64,000 nt of DNA from Novosphingobium sp. ST904 (GCF_001298105.1 NZ_LGJH01000159.1:1-64000); one strand, 5' to 3'; counted from the first letter of the stretch, positions 18,321 to 27,488 are shown. Notes: generated by a model from the letters alone, not told the origin. Program-made: numbers and translations.

Positions 18321-18697
18321 TGAGCGAGCACGTCCACCCCAATCACCACCTCGAGGACGATCACGGCAGCCACGGTTCGCTGCGCGACTATGTGATCGGC
18401 TTCATCCTCTCGGTCGTCCTCACCGCCATTCCGTTCTGGCTGGTGATGACCGGCGCGATCACCGACAAGTCGACGACGGCGCTCGTCATCATGGCCTTCG
18501 CGGCGGTGCAGATCGTGGTCCACATGATCTACTTTCTGCACATGAACACCAAGTCGGAGAACGGCTGGACGGTGATGGCGCTGATCTTCACGATCGTCAT
18601 CCTCGTGATCACGCTTTCCGGTTCGCTGTGGGTGATGTACCACCTCAACCACAACATGATGCCGATGACGAGCCACGAGGCGGGCCAGCTGCCCTGA
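18320..18697 (+). CDS. cyoD: cytochrome bo ubiquinol oxidase subunit IV
   Basis: A 125-residue membrane subunit with three helices. It begins with a His/Asp-rich leader (HPNHHLEDDHGSHGS), followed by LRDYVIGFILSVVLTAIPFW and VHMIYFLHMNTKSENGW, the conserved CyoD motif. The ATG overlaps the cyoC stop (TGATG), so translation is coupled. It completes the four-subunit oxidase; no cyoE haem O synthase follows, so that gene must be elsewhere. Confidence 0.95.
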   Translation: MSEHVHPNHHLEDDHGSHGSLRDYVIGFILSVVLTAIPFWLVMTGAITDKSTTALVIMAFAAVQIVVHMIYFLHMNTKSENGWTVMALIFTIVILVITLSGSLWVMYHLNHNMMPMTSHEAGQLP

Positions 18698-18707
18698 TCG
18701 TGGTTCG

Positions 18708-19478
18708 ATGAACGAGACGAAACTGACCGAACACATGCGGACAGAAACGGATCAAACGGAAGCGCGGCGGCCCTGGGGGCTCGCCGCGTTTCTGCTGGTG
18801 GCGCTCTGCGGCTTCGTGGCGCTGGGCGTGTGGCAGGTGCAGCGGATGCACTGGAAGCACGCGCTGATCGCCCGGGTCGACGCGCGCGTCCATGCCGCGC
18901 CGGTGCCGCTTCCGGCTGAGGCGAGGCTGGCGGCAATTGCGCCGAAGGACCTCGAATACCTGCGCGTCCACGTCTCCGGCACTTACGAGGGCAAGGCCAC
19001 CGTGCTGGTCCGCGCGGCCACCGGCCTCGGCACCGGCTACTGGACGATGACGCCGCTGCAACTGGGCGACGGGCGGCAGGTGTGGATCAACCGCGGCTTC
19101 CTGCCCGCCGGAACCAGGGTGCAGGCAGCTGCGGCGACCACGCCGTCCGGCCCGGTCGAGGTTACCGGCCTGCTGCGCCCGACCGAGGCGGGGGGCAGCC
19201 TGCTCCAGTCCAATCAGCCCGGCGCCGACCGCTGGTATTCGCGCGATGTCCGCGCCATGGCGCAGGCGCGCGGCGTGGGGGCGGTCGTTCCGGTCTTCGT
19301 CGATGCGCAAATGGAGAAGGGCGCTCCGGTGCCCGGGGCGGCCGCGCCGGTGCCGGGCCTTACCCAGATCCAGTTCCCCGATAATCACCTCACCTATGCG
19401 CTCACCTGGTTCGCGCTGGCGGCGATGTCGATCATGGCGCTGCTCTTTGTCTGGCGCCGGAGACGATGGAACGGCTGA
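18708..19478 (+). CDS. SURF1-family oxidase assembly protein
   Basis: A 256-residue inner-membrane protein that helps insert haem into subunit I. It has the two SURF1 helices: WGLAAFLLVALCGFVALGVW near the N-terminus and LTYALTWFALAAMSIMALLF at the end. Between them lies a periplasmic domain with the signatures GVWQVQRMHWK, VWINRGFLPAG, and DNHLTYALTWF before the last helix. It follows cyoD by ten bases, so it belongs to the oxidase operon. Its 3' end overlaps the regB start by 13 bases. Confidence 0.9.
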   Translation: MNETKLTEHMRTETDQTEARRPWGLAAFLLVALCGFVALGVWQVQRMHWKHALIARVDARVHAAPVPLPAEARLAAIAPKDLEYLRVHVSGTYEGKATVLVRAATGLGTGYWTMTPLQLGDGRQVWINRGFLPAGTRVQAAAATTPSGPVEVTGLLRPTEAGGSLLQSNQPGADRWYSRDVRAMAQARGVGAVVPVFVDAQMEKGAPVPGAAAPVPGLTQIQFPDNHLTYALTWFALAAMSIMALLFVWRRRRWNG

Positions 19479-20792
19479 TCGCCCTGTTCGCGCCGCACGG
19501 CGTGCCCGGCGGATCGGCGAGCCGGGCCAATGTCGTGCTGCTGACGCAGTTGCGCTGGACGGCGGTGTTCGGCCAGCTCGCCACCATCGTCATCGTCTCG
19601 CAGGGACTGGGGGTCAGGCTGGAGCTGGCGCCGCTGCTGCTGGCGCCGCTCCTGCTGATCGTCGTCAATCTCGCATCGGCCAGCGTGGTTGCCGCCGCGG
19701 GACTTCACGCAGGGCGAGTTGTTCTCCGCGCTGATGGTCGACGTGATCGCGCTGTGCTGGCAGCTCTACCACAGCGGCGGCGCGACCAATCCCTTCACCT
19801 TCCTGTTCCTGCTCCAGATCGTGATCGCGGCGGTGATCCTCGACCTGGGATGGAGTTCGCTGGTCGCGATCAACGCCTGCCTCTGCATGTTGCTGCTGAC
19901 GTTCTTCTACGTTCCGCTGCAATTGCCCGCCCGCTATGCCGAGCATCCCTTCGAGCTCTATATCTACGGCAGCCTGTTCTGCTTCGTGCTGGCAGCGGTG
20001 CTGCTGATCGTCTTCGTGGCGCGGCTCGACTTCACCCGGCGCGAGAGCGACGCCAAGCTGGCGGCACTGCGCCAGCAGGCGGTGGAGGAGGATCACATCA
20101 TCCGCATGGGCCTGCTCGCTTCCGGCGCGGCGCATGAGCTTGGCACGCCGCTGTCCTCGATCTCGGTGATCCTGGGGGACTGGAGCCACCAGCCTGGCAT
20201 CGCCGACGATCCCGACCTCGCGGCGGACCTTGCCGACGTGCGCCGCGAACTGGCGCGGTGCAAGAACATCGTCAGCGGCATCCTGATGTCGGCCGGGGAA
20301 ATCCGGGGGGTGGCGCCGGCGGTGACGACCATGCGCGGGTTCATCGGCGAAATCCTCGAGGAATGGCGCGCGCGCATGCCCGGCGAGCTGCGCTTCATCG
20401 ACCGCATAGCCGAGGATCGCCCGATCGTCTCCGATCCCGGCCTCAGGCAGGTGATCGGCAACGTGATCGACAATGCCGTCGAAGTTTCGCCCGACCTCGT
20501 GGTGATCGAGGCCTGGGTGGAGCACGGCGGGCTGGTGCTGACCGTGAGCGACCGGGGCCCCGGCTTCGCGGCGGACATGCTGCCCCGTGTCGGCCAGCCT
20601 TATGCTTCGACCAAGGGACGCGACGGCGGCGGGCTGGGGCTGTTCCTTGTCGTCAACGTGATCCGCAAGCTGGGCGGCAAGGTCGCGGTCGACAATCTGC
20701 CCGATGGCGGCGCAAGGGTGCAACTTGCCATTCCCCTTGCTACACTGGCCTACGAGCCCAGGAAGGGCGAGGACACAGCCGGGGCGCCATGA
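19466..20792 (+). CDS. regB: redox sensor histidine kinase RegB/PrrB (apparent frameshift near 19700)
   Basis: Membrane sensor of quinone-pool/redox state that phosphorylates RegA. The conserved quinone-binding motif GGATNPF sits between membrane helices. The H-box is GAAHELGTPLSSISVIL. A cysteine in RRELARCKNIV matches the redox-active Cys of RegB. The N-box is NVIDNAVEVS, and the G-boxes are DRGPGFA and GGGLGLFL. The first 75 or so residues are in one frame and the rest in another. The junction near 19695-19705 needs +1 or -2 bases, for example a lost CG giving A-A-R-R-D-F-T. About 442 residues after repair. Its stop overlaps the regA ATG. Confidence 0.9.
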
Positions 20793-21340
20793 CAGAAGCA
20801 GCAATGATCGATCCCGATGGCGCGAGCCTGCTGATCGTCGAGGATGATCCCACTTTCGCACGCACCCTGCGCCGCTCCTTCGAACGGCGCGGTTATCGCG
20901 TCAGCTCGGCCGGCAGCCCGGACGAGGCCGAGACGCTGAGCGAGGACGAAGTGTTCGACTATGCTGTGGTCGATCTCAAGCTCGGCGCGTCCTCGGGGCT
21001 GGCGGTCGTGCAGTCGCTTCACGCCCGTTCTCCCGAGACGCGGATCGTCGTGCTGACCGGCTACGCCTCGATCGCCACTGCGGTGGAGGCGATCAAGCTC
21101 GGCGCCTCGCACTATCTCGCCAAGCCCTCGAATACCGACGATATCGAGGCCGCCTTCACCAGCATCGAGGGCGACGCCAGCGTCCCGGTCGACGGGCGGC
21201 GCAGTTCGATCAAGACGCTGGAGTGGGAGTATATCCACCGCACTCTGGTGGAATGCGAATTCAACATATCCGAGGCCGCGCGCCGCCTCGGCCTTCATCG
21301 CCGGACGCTCGCCCGCAAGCTGGAAAAGCGCCAGATCTAG
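20789..21340 (+). CDS. regA: redox response regulator RegA/PrrA/ActR
   Basis: A 183-residue DNA-binding partner of RegB. The receiver carries the acidic pair in LLIVEDDPTFARTL, the phospho-Asp in YAVVDLKLG, the Thr in VVLTGYASIATAVEAIKLGA and the Lys in YLAKPS. A short linker leads to a Fis-type helix-turn-helix, NISEAARRLGLHRRTLARKL, nearly identical in form to RegA/ActR. This family activates or represses terminal oxidases and carbon/nitrogen fixation genes according to redox. Its position behind cyo-surf1 suggests direct control of this oxidase. Confidence 0.93.
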   Translation: MTEAAMIDPDGASLLIVEDDPTFARTLRRSFERRGYRVSSAGSPDEAETLSEDEVFDYAVVDLKLGASSGLAVVQSLHARSPETRIVVLTGYASIATAVEAIKLGASHYLAKPSNTDDIEAAFTSIEGDASVPVDGRRSSIKTLEWEYIHRTLVECEFNISEAARRLGLHRRTLARKLEKRQI

Positions 21341-21427
21341 CCTTGGCGTCCTTCGTCCGGCTTGATCGGTTCCCGGATTGCCTCCAGATGCGAAAGCGAA
21401 TGGATCGACGAGAGGGACGGGACCGGC

Positions 21428-22363
21428 ATGGCGGATGAAACAGCGACGTCGCAGCCGCTTGCGCGTCTTCCCGCGATCGATCCCCGCGCGCTGATGACCT
21501 TTCGCACCGTTTGCGAGACCGGTTCGATCAGCGCGGCGGCGCGGGCGCTGAACCTGTCTCAGCCTTCCGTCTCCAATACCATCGCCCTGCTGGAGCGCCG
21601 CCTTGGCGTGACCCTGTTCGAGCGCCGGCGCGGCGGCATCGTCCTCACGCGGGAAGGCGAAGTGCTGCGCCGCCCGGCCGAGGCCATGGCGCGCCTGCTT
21701 TCCGACGCGGTGAGCGATGTGGAGCACGCCCGTCACCGCATTGCCGGGCCGCTGCGGATCGGGGGAACGCCGGGCGCCTTGCTCACCCTGCTTCCCGGCG
21801 CGATCATGCGGGTGGAGCAGGCGGTGGGAGATTTCGCTCTCAGCGCGGTCGAACGGCCGGACGAGCAGTTGCTCGACATGTTGCGCAAGGGGGAAATCGA
21901 ACTGGCCTTCGTCACCACGCGCATCCAGAACGTGCCTTCGGACGTCGCGGAAGTGACCTGCGCGCGCGATCCCTTCGCGCTGATCGTCGGCCCGAGCCAT
22001 GCCGACCTGGGGGAGCGTGTCTCGCTGCGCGATGTCGAGCACTATCCCTGGGTGCTGCCCGAGGCGCGCGGCGCGTTCCGGCGGCAGGTCGACGCGCTGT
22101 TCATCGCCGCCGGCGTCTCGGTGCCGCGCACGACGATCCGCTGCGATTCGCTGCTGACGACGCGGGCCATCGTGCGGGAGACCGACCGCGTCACGGTGCT
22201 GCCGCGCGCGGTCGCGCTGGACGGTGCGCCGGACGGTTCGATCCGCGCCATCGCCATCGAGGAAGCCGTTTTCGAACGCAGTGTCGGGGTGCTGCGCCTG
22301 GCCGGGCGGAGGCTGTCACCGCTGGCTGAAGCCATGCTTCATGCCTTGCCGGCCATTCCATAG
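21428..22363 (+). CDS. LysR-family transcriptional regulator
   Basis: A 311-residue regulator with the standard N-terminal winged HTH (RTVCETGSISAAARALNLSQ then PSVSNTIALLERRLG) and a C-terminal periplasmic-binding-like effector domain. ATG 21428 was chosen because the HTH then begins about 22 residues in, slightly longer than usual, and GAGGGACGG precedes it. An upstream start at 21362 would add an unlikely leader. It is codirectional with the aromatic catabolic operon, and a LysR-type palindrome overlaps its own stop codon, so it probably activates that operon in response to a pathway compound. Confidence 0.88.
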   Translation: MADETATSQPLARLPAIDPRALMTFRTVCETGSISAAARALNLSQPSVSNTIALLERRLGVTLFERRRGGIVLTREGEVLRRPAEAMARLLSDAVSDVEHARHRIAGPLRIGGTPGALLTLLPGAIMRVEQAVGDFALSAVERPDEQLLDMLRKGEIELAFVTTRIQNVPSDVAEVTCARDPFALIVGPSHADLGERVSLRDVEHYPWVLPEARGAFRRQVDALFIAAGVSVPRTTIRCDSLLTTRAIVRETDRVTVLPRAVALDGAPDGSIRAIAIEEAVFERSVGVLRLAGRRLSPLAEAMLHALPAIP

Positions 22364-22376
22364 TCTTTAGCTATGG
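22358..22376. promoter_or_regulatory. LysR-type operator (T-N11-A palindrome)
   Basis: CCATAG (22358-22363) and CTATGG (22371-22376) are a perfect inverted repeat with a 7-bp spacer, containing the T-N11-A core typical of LysR sites. It overlaps the TAG stop of the LysR gene and lies about 90 bases before the amidohydrolase start, a usual activator position. Confidence 0.6.
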
Positions 22377-22464
22377 CAAATCCAAAACTCATTATTTTAC
22401 TTGAGGGCAGATAGAGCGCTAGAACCACTCTCAATCCGAACGACAAAAACCGGGAGAGAGAGCG

Positions 22465-23700
22465 ATGCGGACCCTGATCCGCCAGGTTTCCATTTTCGAC
22501 GGCAGCGGCAGCGCTCTCCAAACCGGCTCGGTGCTGGTGGACGGTGAGCGGATCGCCCGTCTTGCCTACGGCGCTGACGCGTTGGCGGATGAGCAGGCCG
22601 ATCTGGTGATCGACGGGCACGGCATGACCCTGATGCCCGGACTGGTCGACGCGCATACGCACCTCACCTGGGGCTCCTCGGTCGAGAAGATCTACCACCA
22701 GTTCATCCTCCCGCCTGACGAGTTGAAGGTCGCGGCATGGCGCAATGCGCGGGTGCTGCTGGACCACGGCTTCACCTCGATCTATTCGGCCGGTGCGCTG
22801 GGTGACATGATCGAACCGGAGCTGGCGCAGGCCATTGCCGCGGGCGAAACGCCGGGGCCGCGCATGGTGCCCTCCACCCTCGAACGCAGCCCGGAAGGCG
22901 ACGAAGGCGTCGAGACCGGAGACGTGTTCAACGGGCGCGGGCCCGAGGCGATGCGGCGGTTCGTGTCCTACTGCAAGGACGAGGGCGTAAAGTCGATCAA
23001 GCTGGTCGTCTCCGGCGAGGATGCGCTGAAGCCCGGCTCGGCGATGCAGGTGCTCTATACCCGTGAGGAAATGCTCGCCGCCGGCGAAGCGACCCGCGAG
23101 GCGGGCATGTGGATCGCCACTCACGCCTATTCGCCGGAAGCCATCGGCCTCGCTCTCGATGCCGGTGCGCGCATTCTCTACCACTGCTCCTTCGCGGACG
23201 CGGCGACCGTGGAGCGTATGGCGGCGGACAAGGACAAGTTCTTCTACGCGCCCGGTCCCGGCGTTTCGGTGGCCGCCATCGAGGCCAACCCGCCGCCGCA
23301 TGTCGACATGACGCACATGAAGGCCAGCGCGCATGAGCGCATGGGCCTTGAAGGCAAGCTGGTGCCTGAACTCAAGGCGCGCGGCGTGCGCATCCTGACC
23401 GGCGGCGATTACGGTTTCCCGTTCAATCCGCATGGCCGCAATGCCCGCGATCTGGAGCATTTCGTCCAGTATTTCGGCTTCACACCCGCCGAAGCCCTGC
23501 GCTCCGCCACCCAGTACGGCGGCGAGTTGATGGGACTTGAGGTCGGGCTGGTGAAGGAGGGTTGGCTGGCCGACCTCCTGCTGGTCGACGGCGATCCCAC
23601 GGCGGATGTCGCGGTGCTGCAGGACAAGGACCGGCTGAAGATGATCATGAAGGGCGGGGCGTTCCACAAGGCGCCTGCCGAGATCGAAGCAACCGAGTAA
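22465..23700 (+). CDS. amidohydrolase-superfamily metal-dependent hydrolase
   Basis: A 411-residue TIM-barrel hydrolase of the imidazolonepropionase/prolidase-like branch. Metal ligands are visible: HTH in LVDAHTHLTWG, a candidate bridging Lys in GVKSIKLVVSGED, His in WIATHAYSPEA, His in ILYHCSFADA and Asp in LTGGDYGFPF. A C-terminal strand VGLVKEGWLADLLLVDGDP closes the small beta-domain. No signal peptide, so cytoplasmic. It is the first gene of the ring-cleavage operon, GGGAGAGAGAG upstream. It may hydrolyse an amide, lactone or C-C bond in the pathway; the substrate is not evident. Confidence 0.85.
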   Translation: MRTLIRQVSIFDGSGSALQTGSVLVDGERIARLAYGADALADEQADLVIDGHGMTLMPGLVDAHTHLTWGSSVEKIYHQFILPPDELKVAAWRNARVLLDHGFTSIYSAGALGDMIEPELAQAIAAGETPGPRMVPSTLERSPEGDEGVETGDVFNGRGPEAMRRFVSYCKDEGVKSIKLVVSGEDALKPGSAMQVLYTREEMLAAGEATREAGMWIATHAYSPEAIGLALDAGARILYHCSFADAATVERMAADKDKFFYAPGPGVSVAAIEANPPPHVDMTHMKASAHERMGLEGKLVPELKARGVRILTGGDYGFPFNPHGRNARDLEHFVQYFGFTPAEALRSATQYGGELMGLEVGLVKEGWLADLLLVDGDPTADVAVLQDKDRLKMIMKGGAFHKAPAEIEATE

Positions 23701-23712
23701 CCAAGGGCTAAA

Positions 23713-25239
23713 ATGATGTCGTACGACGTGGTTGTCGTAGGCTGCGGCCCTGTGGGCGCGCTGGCCGCGAACCTTCTCGGCCTGAAAGGGCTCAAGGTAC
23801 TGGTTCTCGAACGGGAACTGGAACACTACCCGCTGCCGCGCGCGGTCCATCTCGATCACGAGATGATGCGCCTGTTCCAGTCCGCCGGCGTGATCGACCG
23901 CGTGCAGGGCGACATGATCGCCACCGACGGGCACCTCCATGTCGGCGCCGACCACGGCGTGATCCGCTACATGGGCACCGTGGGCAAGCCGCGCCCGTTC
24001 GGGTGGGCCAACGATTACTTCTTCTACCAGCCCGAACTCGAAGCGCACTTGCGCGAGGGGTTTGCGGACAGGGACAATGTTGAACTCGTGCTGGGCGCCA
24101 CTTTCATCGGCCTTACGCAGGACGATGACGGTGTGACTGTCGACTACAGCGAGAATGGCGAGGCCGGCAGCGCCCGCGCCCGCTGGGTGATCGCCTGCGA
24201 CGGGGCGCGCAGCTCTGTCCGCAAGGCACTGGGCGTCGGGCTGGACGATCTCGATTTCGAGGAGCCCTGGCTCGTCGTCGATGCCGAAGTGGAAGGCCCG
24301 GTTGCCTTCCCGCAGCTTTCCGGGGTGCCCGAGGGGGCCGATCTCCAGCGTCTTTCGGTGATGATGTGCGATCCCTCTCGCCCGGCCACCGTGGTCCCCG
24401 GCCGCCGCGACCATCGCCGCTGGGAGTTCATGCTGCTCCCCGGCGAGGATGACACCGCGATGATGGCGCCGGAAAAGGTAGCTGAACTGGTCGGCGCATG
24501 GATGGCCGATGTTCCGCACAGGATCGTGCGCGCCGCCACTTATCGCTTCCACGGGCTCGTCGCGCATCAGTGGCAGGTCGGCAACGTCTTCCTCGCCGGA
24601 GACGCCGCGCACCAGACGCCGCCGTTCTTCGGGCAGGGCATGTGCCATGGCCTGCGCGATGTCGCCAATCTGGCCTGGAAGATGGATGCGGTGGCCAATC
24701 ACGGTGCCGCGCCTTCCGTGCTGGGCACCTATCAGCGTGAGCGCGATCCGCATGTCCGCGCGGTGATCGGCGCGGCTGTTGCTGCCGGCCGGTACATCTG
24801 CGAACTCGATCCTGTCGAGGCTGCCGCGCGCGATGCCCGCATCCGCGAGGAAGCTCGCCAGAAGGCCGGAGAGACAGCGCACGATCTGATCCCGGCCATC
24901 GCCGATGGCCTAGTTCTCGCGCAGACCTCCGGCGCAGGCGCGCGCTTCGTGCAGCCGGTGCTGACCGATGGCCGCAAGCTCGACGACCTGACCGGCGGCG
25001 ACTGGCGCTTGTTCGTTCGCGACGATGCGGTGCCCGGCAGCGCAGAGGGCGTCACCCGCATTTCCGTCGGCACTCTGCCGGACAATGGCGCGGTCACCGC
25101 CTGGCTCGACGAACACCGCGCCGATGCCGTGCTGATCCGCCCCGATCACTACGTTTTCGGGACGGCCAGCCACAGCGCCGAAGACCTTCTTGCCGCCCGT
25201 GCGGCGCAGCTTTCCAGCCATCAGGAGCTTGCCGCATGA
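23713..25239 (+). CDS. FAD-dependent aromatic hydroxylase (MhpA/PheA-like)
   Basis: Group A flavoprotein monooxygenase, 508 residues, that hydroxylates a phenolic ring using NAD(P)H and O2. The dinucleotide fold is at the N-terminus (VVVGCGPVGALAANLLGL then VLERE). The second FAD motif is IACDGARSSVRKALG. The GD motif is VFLAGDAAHQTPPFFGQGM at about residue 293. A thioredoxin-like C-terminal tail is recognisable (DWRLFVRDDA to VLIRPDHYVFG), as in MhpA-type enzymes. Start ATG 23713 or 23716. It sits directly before the ring-cleavage dioxygenase, so it probably prepares the dihydroxy substrate. Confidence 0.88.
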   Translation: MMSYDVVVVGCGPVGALAANLLGLKGLKVLVLERELEHYPLPRAVHLDHEMMRLFQSAGVIDRVQGDMIATDGHLHVGADHGVIRYMGTVGKPRPFGWANDYFFYQPELEAHLREGFADRDNVELVLGATFIGLTQDDDGVTVDYSENGEAGSARARWVIACDGARSSVRKALGVGLDDLDFEEPWLVVDAEVEGPVAFPQLSGVPEGADLQRLSVMMCDPSRPATVVPGRRDHRRWEFMLLPGEDDTAMMAPEKVAELVGAWMADVPHRIVRAATYRFHGLVAHQWQVGNVFLAGDAAHQTPPFFGQGMCHGLRDVANLAWKMDAVANHGAAPSVLGTYQRERDPHVRAVIGAAVAAGRYICELDPVEAAARDARIREEARQKAGETAHDLIPAIADGLVLAQTSGAGARFVQPVLTDGRKLDDLTGGDWRLFVRDDAVPGSAEGVTRISVGTLPDNGAVTAWLDEHRADAVLIRPDHYVFGTASHSAEDLLAARAAQLSSHQELAA

Positions 25240-25667
25240 CTCTCACGCTGGCTCAGGCCCAGACCATCGTCACCGGCACCCTCGCCGAAGCACGGGCACG
25301 CAATGCCAAGAGGCTGGCGGTGATCGTGCTCGACGCGGGCGCACACCCGGTCGCCTTCGCCCGCGAGGACGGGGCGAGCCTCTACCGTTTCGACATTGCC
25401 AAGGCCAAGGCCGAGGGCGCCGTGGGCATGGACGCGGATACCGCCGTGCTGGCCGAGCGGGCCAAGGGCAACCCGATCTTCTTTCAAAGCGTCACCGCTG
25501 CCGTCGGCGGCCGCATCGCGTTCTCGCCCGGGGGGGTAGTGATCCGCGATGCCACCGGCACCCTGATCGGCGCCGTAGGCGTCAGCGGTGACACGGGCGA
25601 GTGCGATGACCAGTGTGCCCGCGCCGGTATCCGCGCGGCGGGTCTTCTTCAGGAGCAAAAGCCATGA
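25236..25667 (+). CDS. GlcG/HbpS-family protein (DUF336)
   Basis: A 143-residue protein of the HbpS/GlcG/PduO-C fold: N-terminal LTLAQAQTIVTGTLAEARA, then VIVLDAGAHPVAFAREDGA and the C-terminal GTLIGAVGVSGDTGECDDQC typical of the family. Members bind haem or corrinoid and often accompany catabolic flavoenzymes without a defined role. Coupled by ATGA overlaps on both sides (start in the hydroxylase stop, stop in the dioxygenase start). An accessory function, perhaps redox or substrate handling for the hydroxylase, is inferred. Confidence 0.85.
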   Translation: MTLTLAQAQTIVTGTLAEARARNAKRLAVIVLDAGAHPVAFAREDGASLYRFDIAKAKAEGAVGMDADTAVLAERAKGNPIFFQSVTAAVGGRIAFSPGGVVIRDATGTLIGAVGVSGDTGECDDQCARAGIRAAGLLQEQKP

Positions 25668-26548
25668 AACTGCGCAGCATCGAACTGGCGCTGCCCGATC
25701 CGGCCGCGGCCGCCACGTTCATGACCGAAATCTGGGGCATGGCCGACGCCGAAACGAAAGGCGATACGCATTATCTGCGCGGCTCCGGCCCGTTCCCCTA
25801 CCTCGTCGCGTTCGAGAAGTCGGACGACGAGTTCGTCCGCTCGACCACCTTCGTCTGCACGGCCGGGGAACTGGAAGCGCTGAAGGCGCGCATTGCGGCT
25901 GCCGGTTGGATGGCAAGCCCGACCGTGAGCGAGGATCTCGGCGGCGGGCATGGCCTGCTGGTCGAACTGCCCGAAGGCACGATCCTGCGCTTCCTGGTGG
26001 ATGCGGCGGAAGTCGAACCCGTCACCGGGCGCGACCTGCCGGTGAAGCTCACGCATGTGGTCTTCAACGCCGCCGATGCCGAAGCCTGCGGCCATGCGGT
26101 GGAGGACATTCTCGGCTTCCGCGTATCGGACCGTACCAAGGGCATGGTCTTCGTGCGCTGCAACGACAGCCACCATTCCACCGCCTTTGCCCGTGCCGGC
26201 TTTGCCTCGCTCAACCACGTCGCTTTCGAAATGGAGGACATGGATGCGGTGATGCGCGGGATCGGTCGCTTGCGCGATCACGCCCTGGTCCCCGCATGGG
26301 GGCCCGGCCGCCACGGCCCGGGCGCCAATGTCTACGCCTATTTCATCGCCCCGTTCGGCCCGGTGATCGAGTTCTCGACCGCCGTCGAAAAGGTACCGGA
26401 GGACTACAAAGCCGGGGCACCGGAAGACTGGACCTGGCCACCGAACCGCATCGACCAGTGGGGCATCTCGGACAAGGATTTCGATGGGCTTCGCCGCGCA
26501 GAGGAGCGCTTCCGCTTCCGCCGCGACTGGGAAGCCGCGCCGCTCTGA
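25664..26548 (+). CDS. VOC-family extradiol ring-cleavage dioxygenase
   Basis: 294 residues, two vicinal-oxygen-chelate modules. The C-terminal module has the complete type I extradiol active site. Metal ligands are His in KLTHVVFNA, His in SLNHVAFEM and Glu in PVIEFSTA. A catalytic His is in NDSHHSTAF, and Tyr in NVYAYFIAPFG. Such enzymes open catecholic rings next to the diol with Fe(II) and O2. The family also includes isomerases, but the intact histidine set favours a dioxygenase. Its ATG overlaps the HbpS-like stop, and an FAH hydrolase follows. Confidence 0.82.
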   Translation: MKLRSIELALPDPAAAATFMTEIWGMADAETKGDTHYLRGSGPFPYLVAFEKSDDEFVRSTTFVCTAGELEALKARIAAAGWMASPTVSEDLGGGHGLLVELPEGTILRFLVDAAEVEPVTGRDLPVKLTHVVFNAADAEACGHAVEDILGFRVSDRTKGMVFVRCNDSHHSTAFARAGFASLNHVAFEMEDMDAVMRGIGRLRDHALVPAWGPGRHGPGANVYAYFIAPFGPVIEFSTAVEKVPEDYKAGAPEDWTWPPNRIDQWGISDKDFDGLRRAEERFRFRRDWEAAPL

Positions 26549-26594
26549 CCATTTGACCGCCGCCGCAAGACACGCGGGGCAGGGGAGAATACGC

Positions 26595-27428
26595 ATGAAC
26601 CGTTACATCAGCTTCGAACGTCCCGATGGCACCAAGAGCTTCGGCCGCCTCGAAGGGGAAAACGTGATCGATCTCGGCGCATCCGGCAGTGACGCCTGGC
26701 TGAAGGACGTGCTGGCCGGCGATCTTGCCGCGCTGGCCGCGACGGGCGAATTCGCAGCCGATGCCGTCAAGCTGCTGCCCGTCGTTCCGAACCCGGAAAA
26801 GATCCTTTGCGTGGGCCTCAACTACGCCACTCACGTTGCCGAGACCGGCCGCGAGCAGAAGGAGCACCCGGCGATTTTCACCCGCTGGGCCGACAGCCTG
26901 ATCGCTGACGGTGACGCCATGGTCCGCCCGCCCGAAAGCGAGCGCTTCGACTACGAGGGCGAACTGGCCGTCGTGATCGGCAAGGGCGGCCGCCGCATCG
27001 CGCCCGAAAACGCCTGGGAGCACGTTGCCGGTTTCGCGCCGTTCAACGACGGGTCTATCCGTGACTGGCAGCGCCACAACATCCAGTTCACGCCCGGCAA
27101 GACCTGGCCCGGCACCGGCGGCTTCGGTCCGTCGATGGTTGTCGCTGCCGATGTGGAAGACCTGGCCTCGCAGCGCGTGCAGACCCGAGTCAACGGCGAG
27201 CTGGTGCAGGATCAGCCGGTGTCGGACATGATCTGGGATATCCCCACGGTCATCGCCTACTGCTCGACTTTCACCGACCTCAAGCCCGGCGACGTGATCG
27301 CCAGCGGCACGCCCGGCGGCGTCGGCGATAAGCGCAAGCCTCCGCTTTACCTGAAGGCCGGCGACGCGGTGGAAGTGTCCATCGGCGTGATCGGCACACT
27401 GACCAACCCCGTCATCGACGAGACCTGA
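26595..27428 (+). CDS. fumarylacetoacetate hydrolase-family protein
   Basis: A 277-residue FAH-fold enzyme that would hydrolyse or tautomerise the ring-opened product. The N-terminal FAH_N-like segment precedes the core ILCVGLNYATHVAETGRE. Metal ligands are Glu/Glu in FDYEGELAVVIGKGG and Asp in FAPFNDGSIRDWQ. The C-terminal GDVIASGTPGGVGDKRKPP loop is characteristic. AGGGGAG lies ahead of ATG 26595. The order hydroxylase, dioxygenase, FAH hydrolase is that of meta-cleavage pathways. Confidence 0.88.
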   Translation: MNRYISFERPDGTKSFGRLEGENVIDLGASGSDAWLKDVLAGDLAALAATGEFAADAVKLLPVVPNPEKILCVGLNYATHVAETGREQKEHPAIFTRWADSLIADGDAMVRPPESERFDYEGELAVVIGKGGRRIAPENAWEHVAGFAPFNDGSIRDWQRHNIQFTPGKTWPGTGGFGPSMVVAADVEDLASQRVQTRVNGELVQDQPVSDMIWDIPTVIAYCSTFTDLKPGDVIASGTPGGVGDKRKPPLYLKAGDAVEVSIGVIGTLTNPVIDET

Positions 27429-27488
27429 CGGGTCGCAAAAACAGCCGGGAAACACCGGCAAAAACAATCCGTTTGGGGAGAGACCAAC

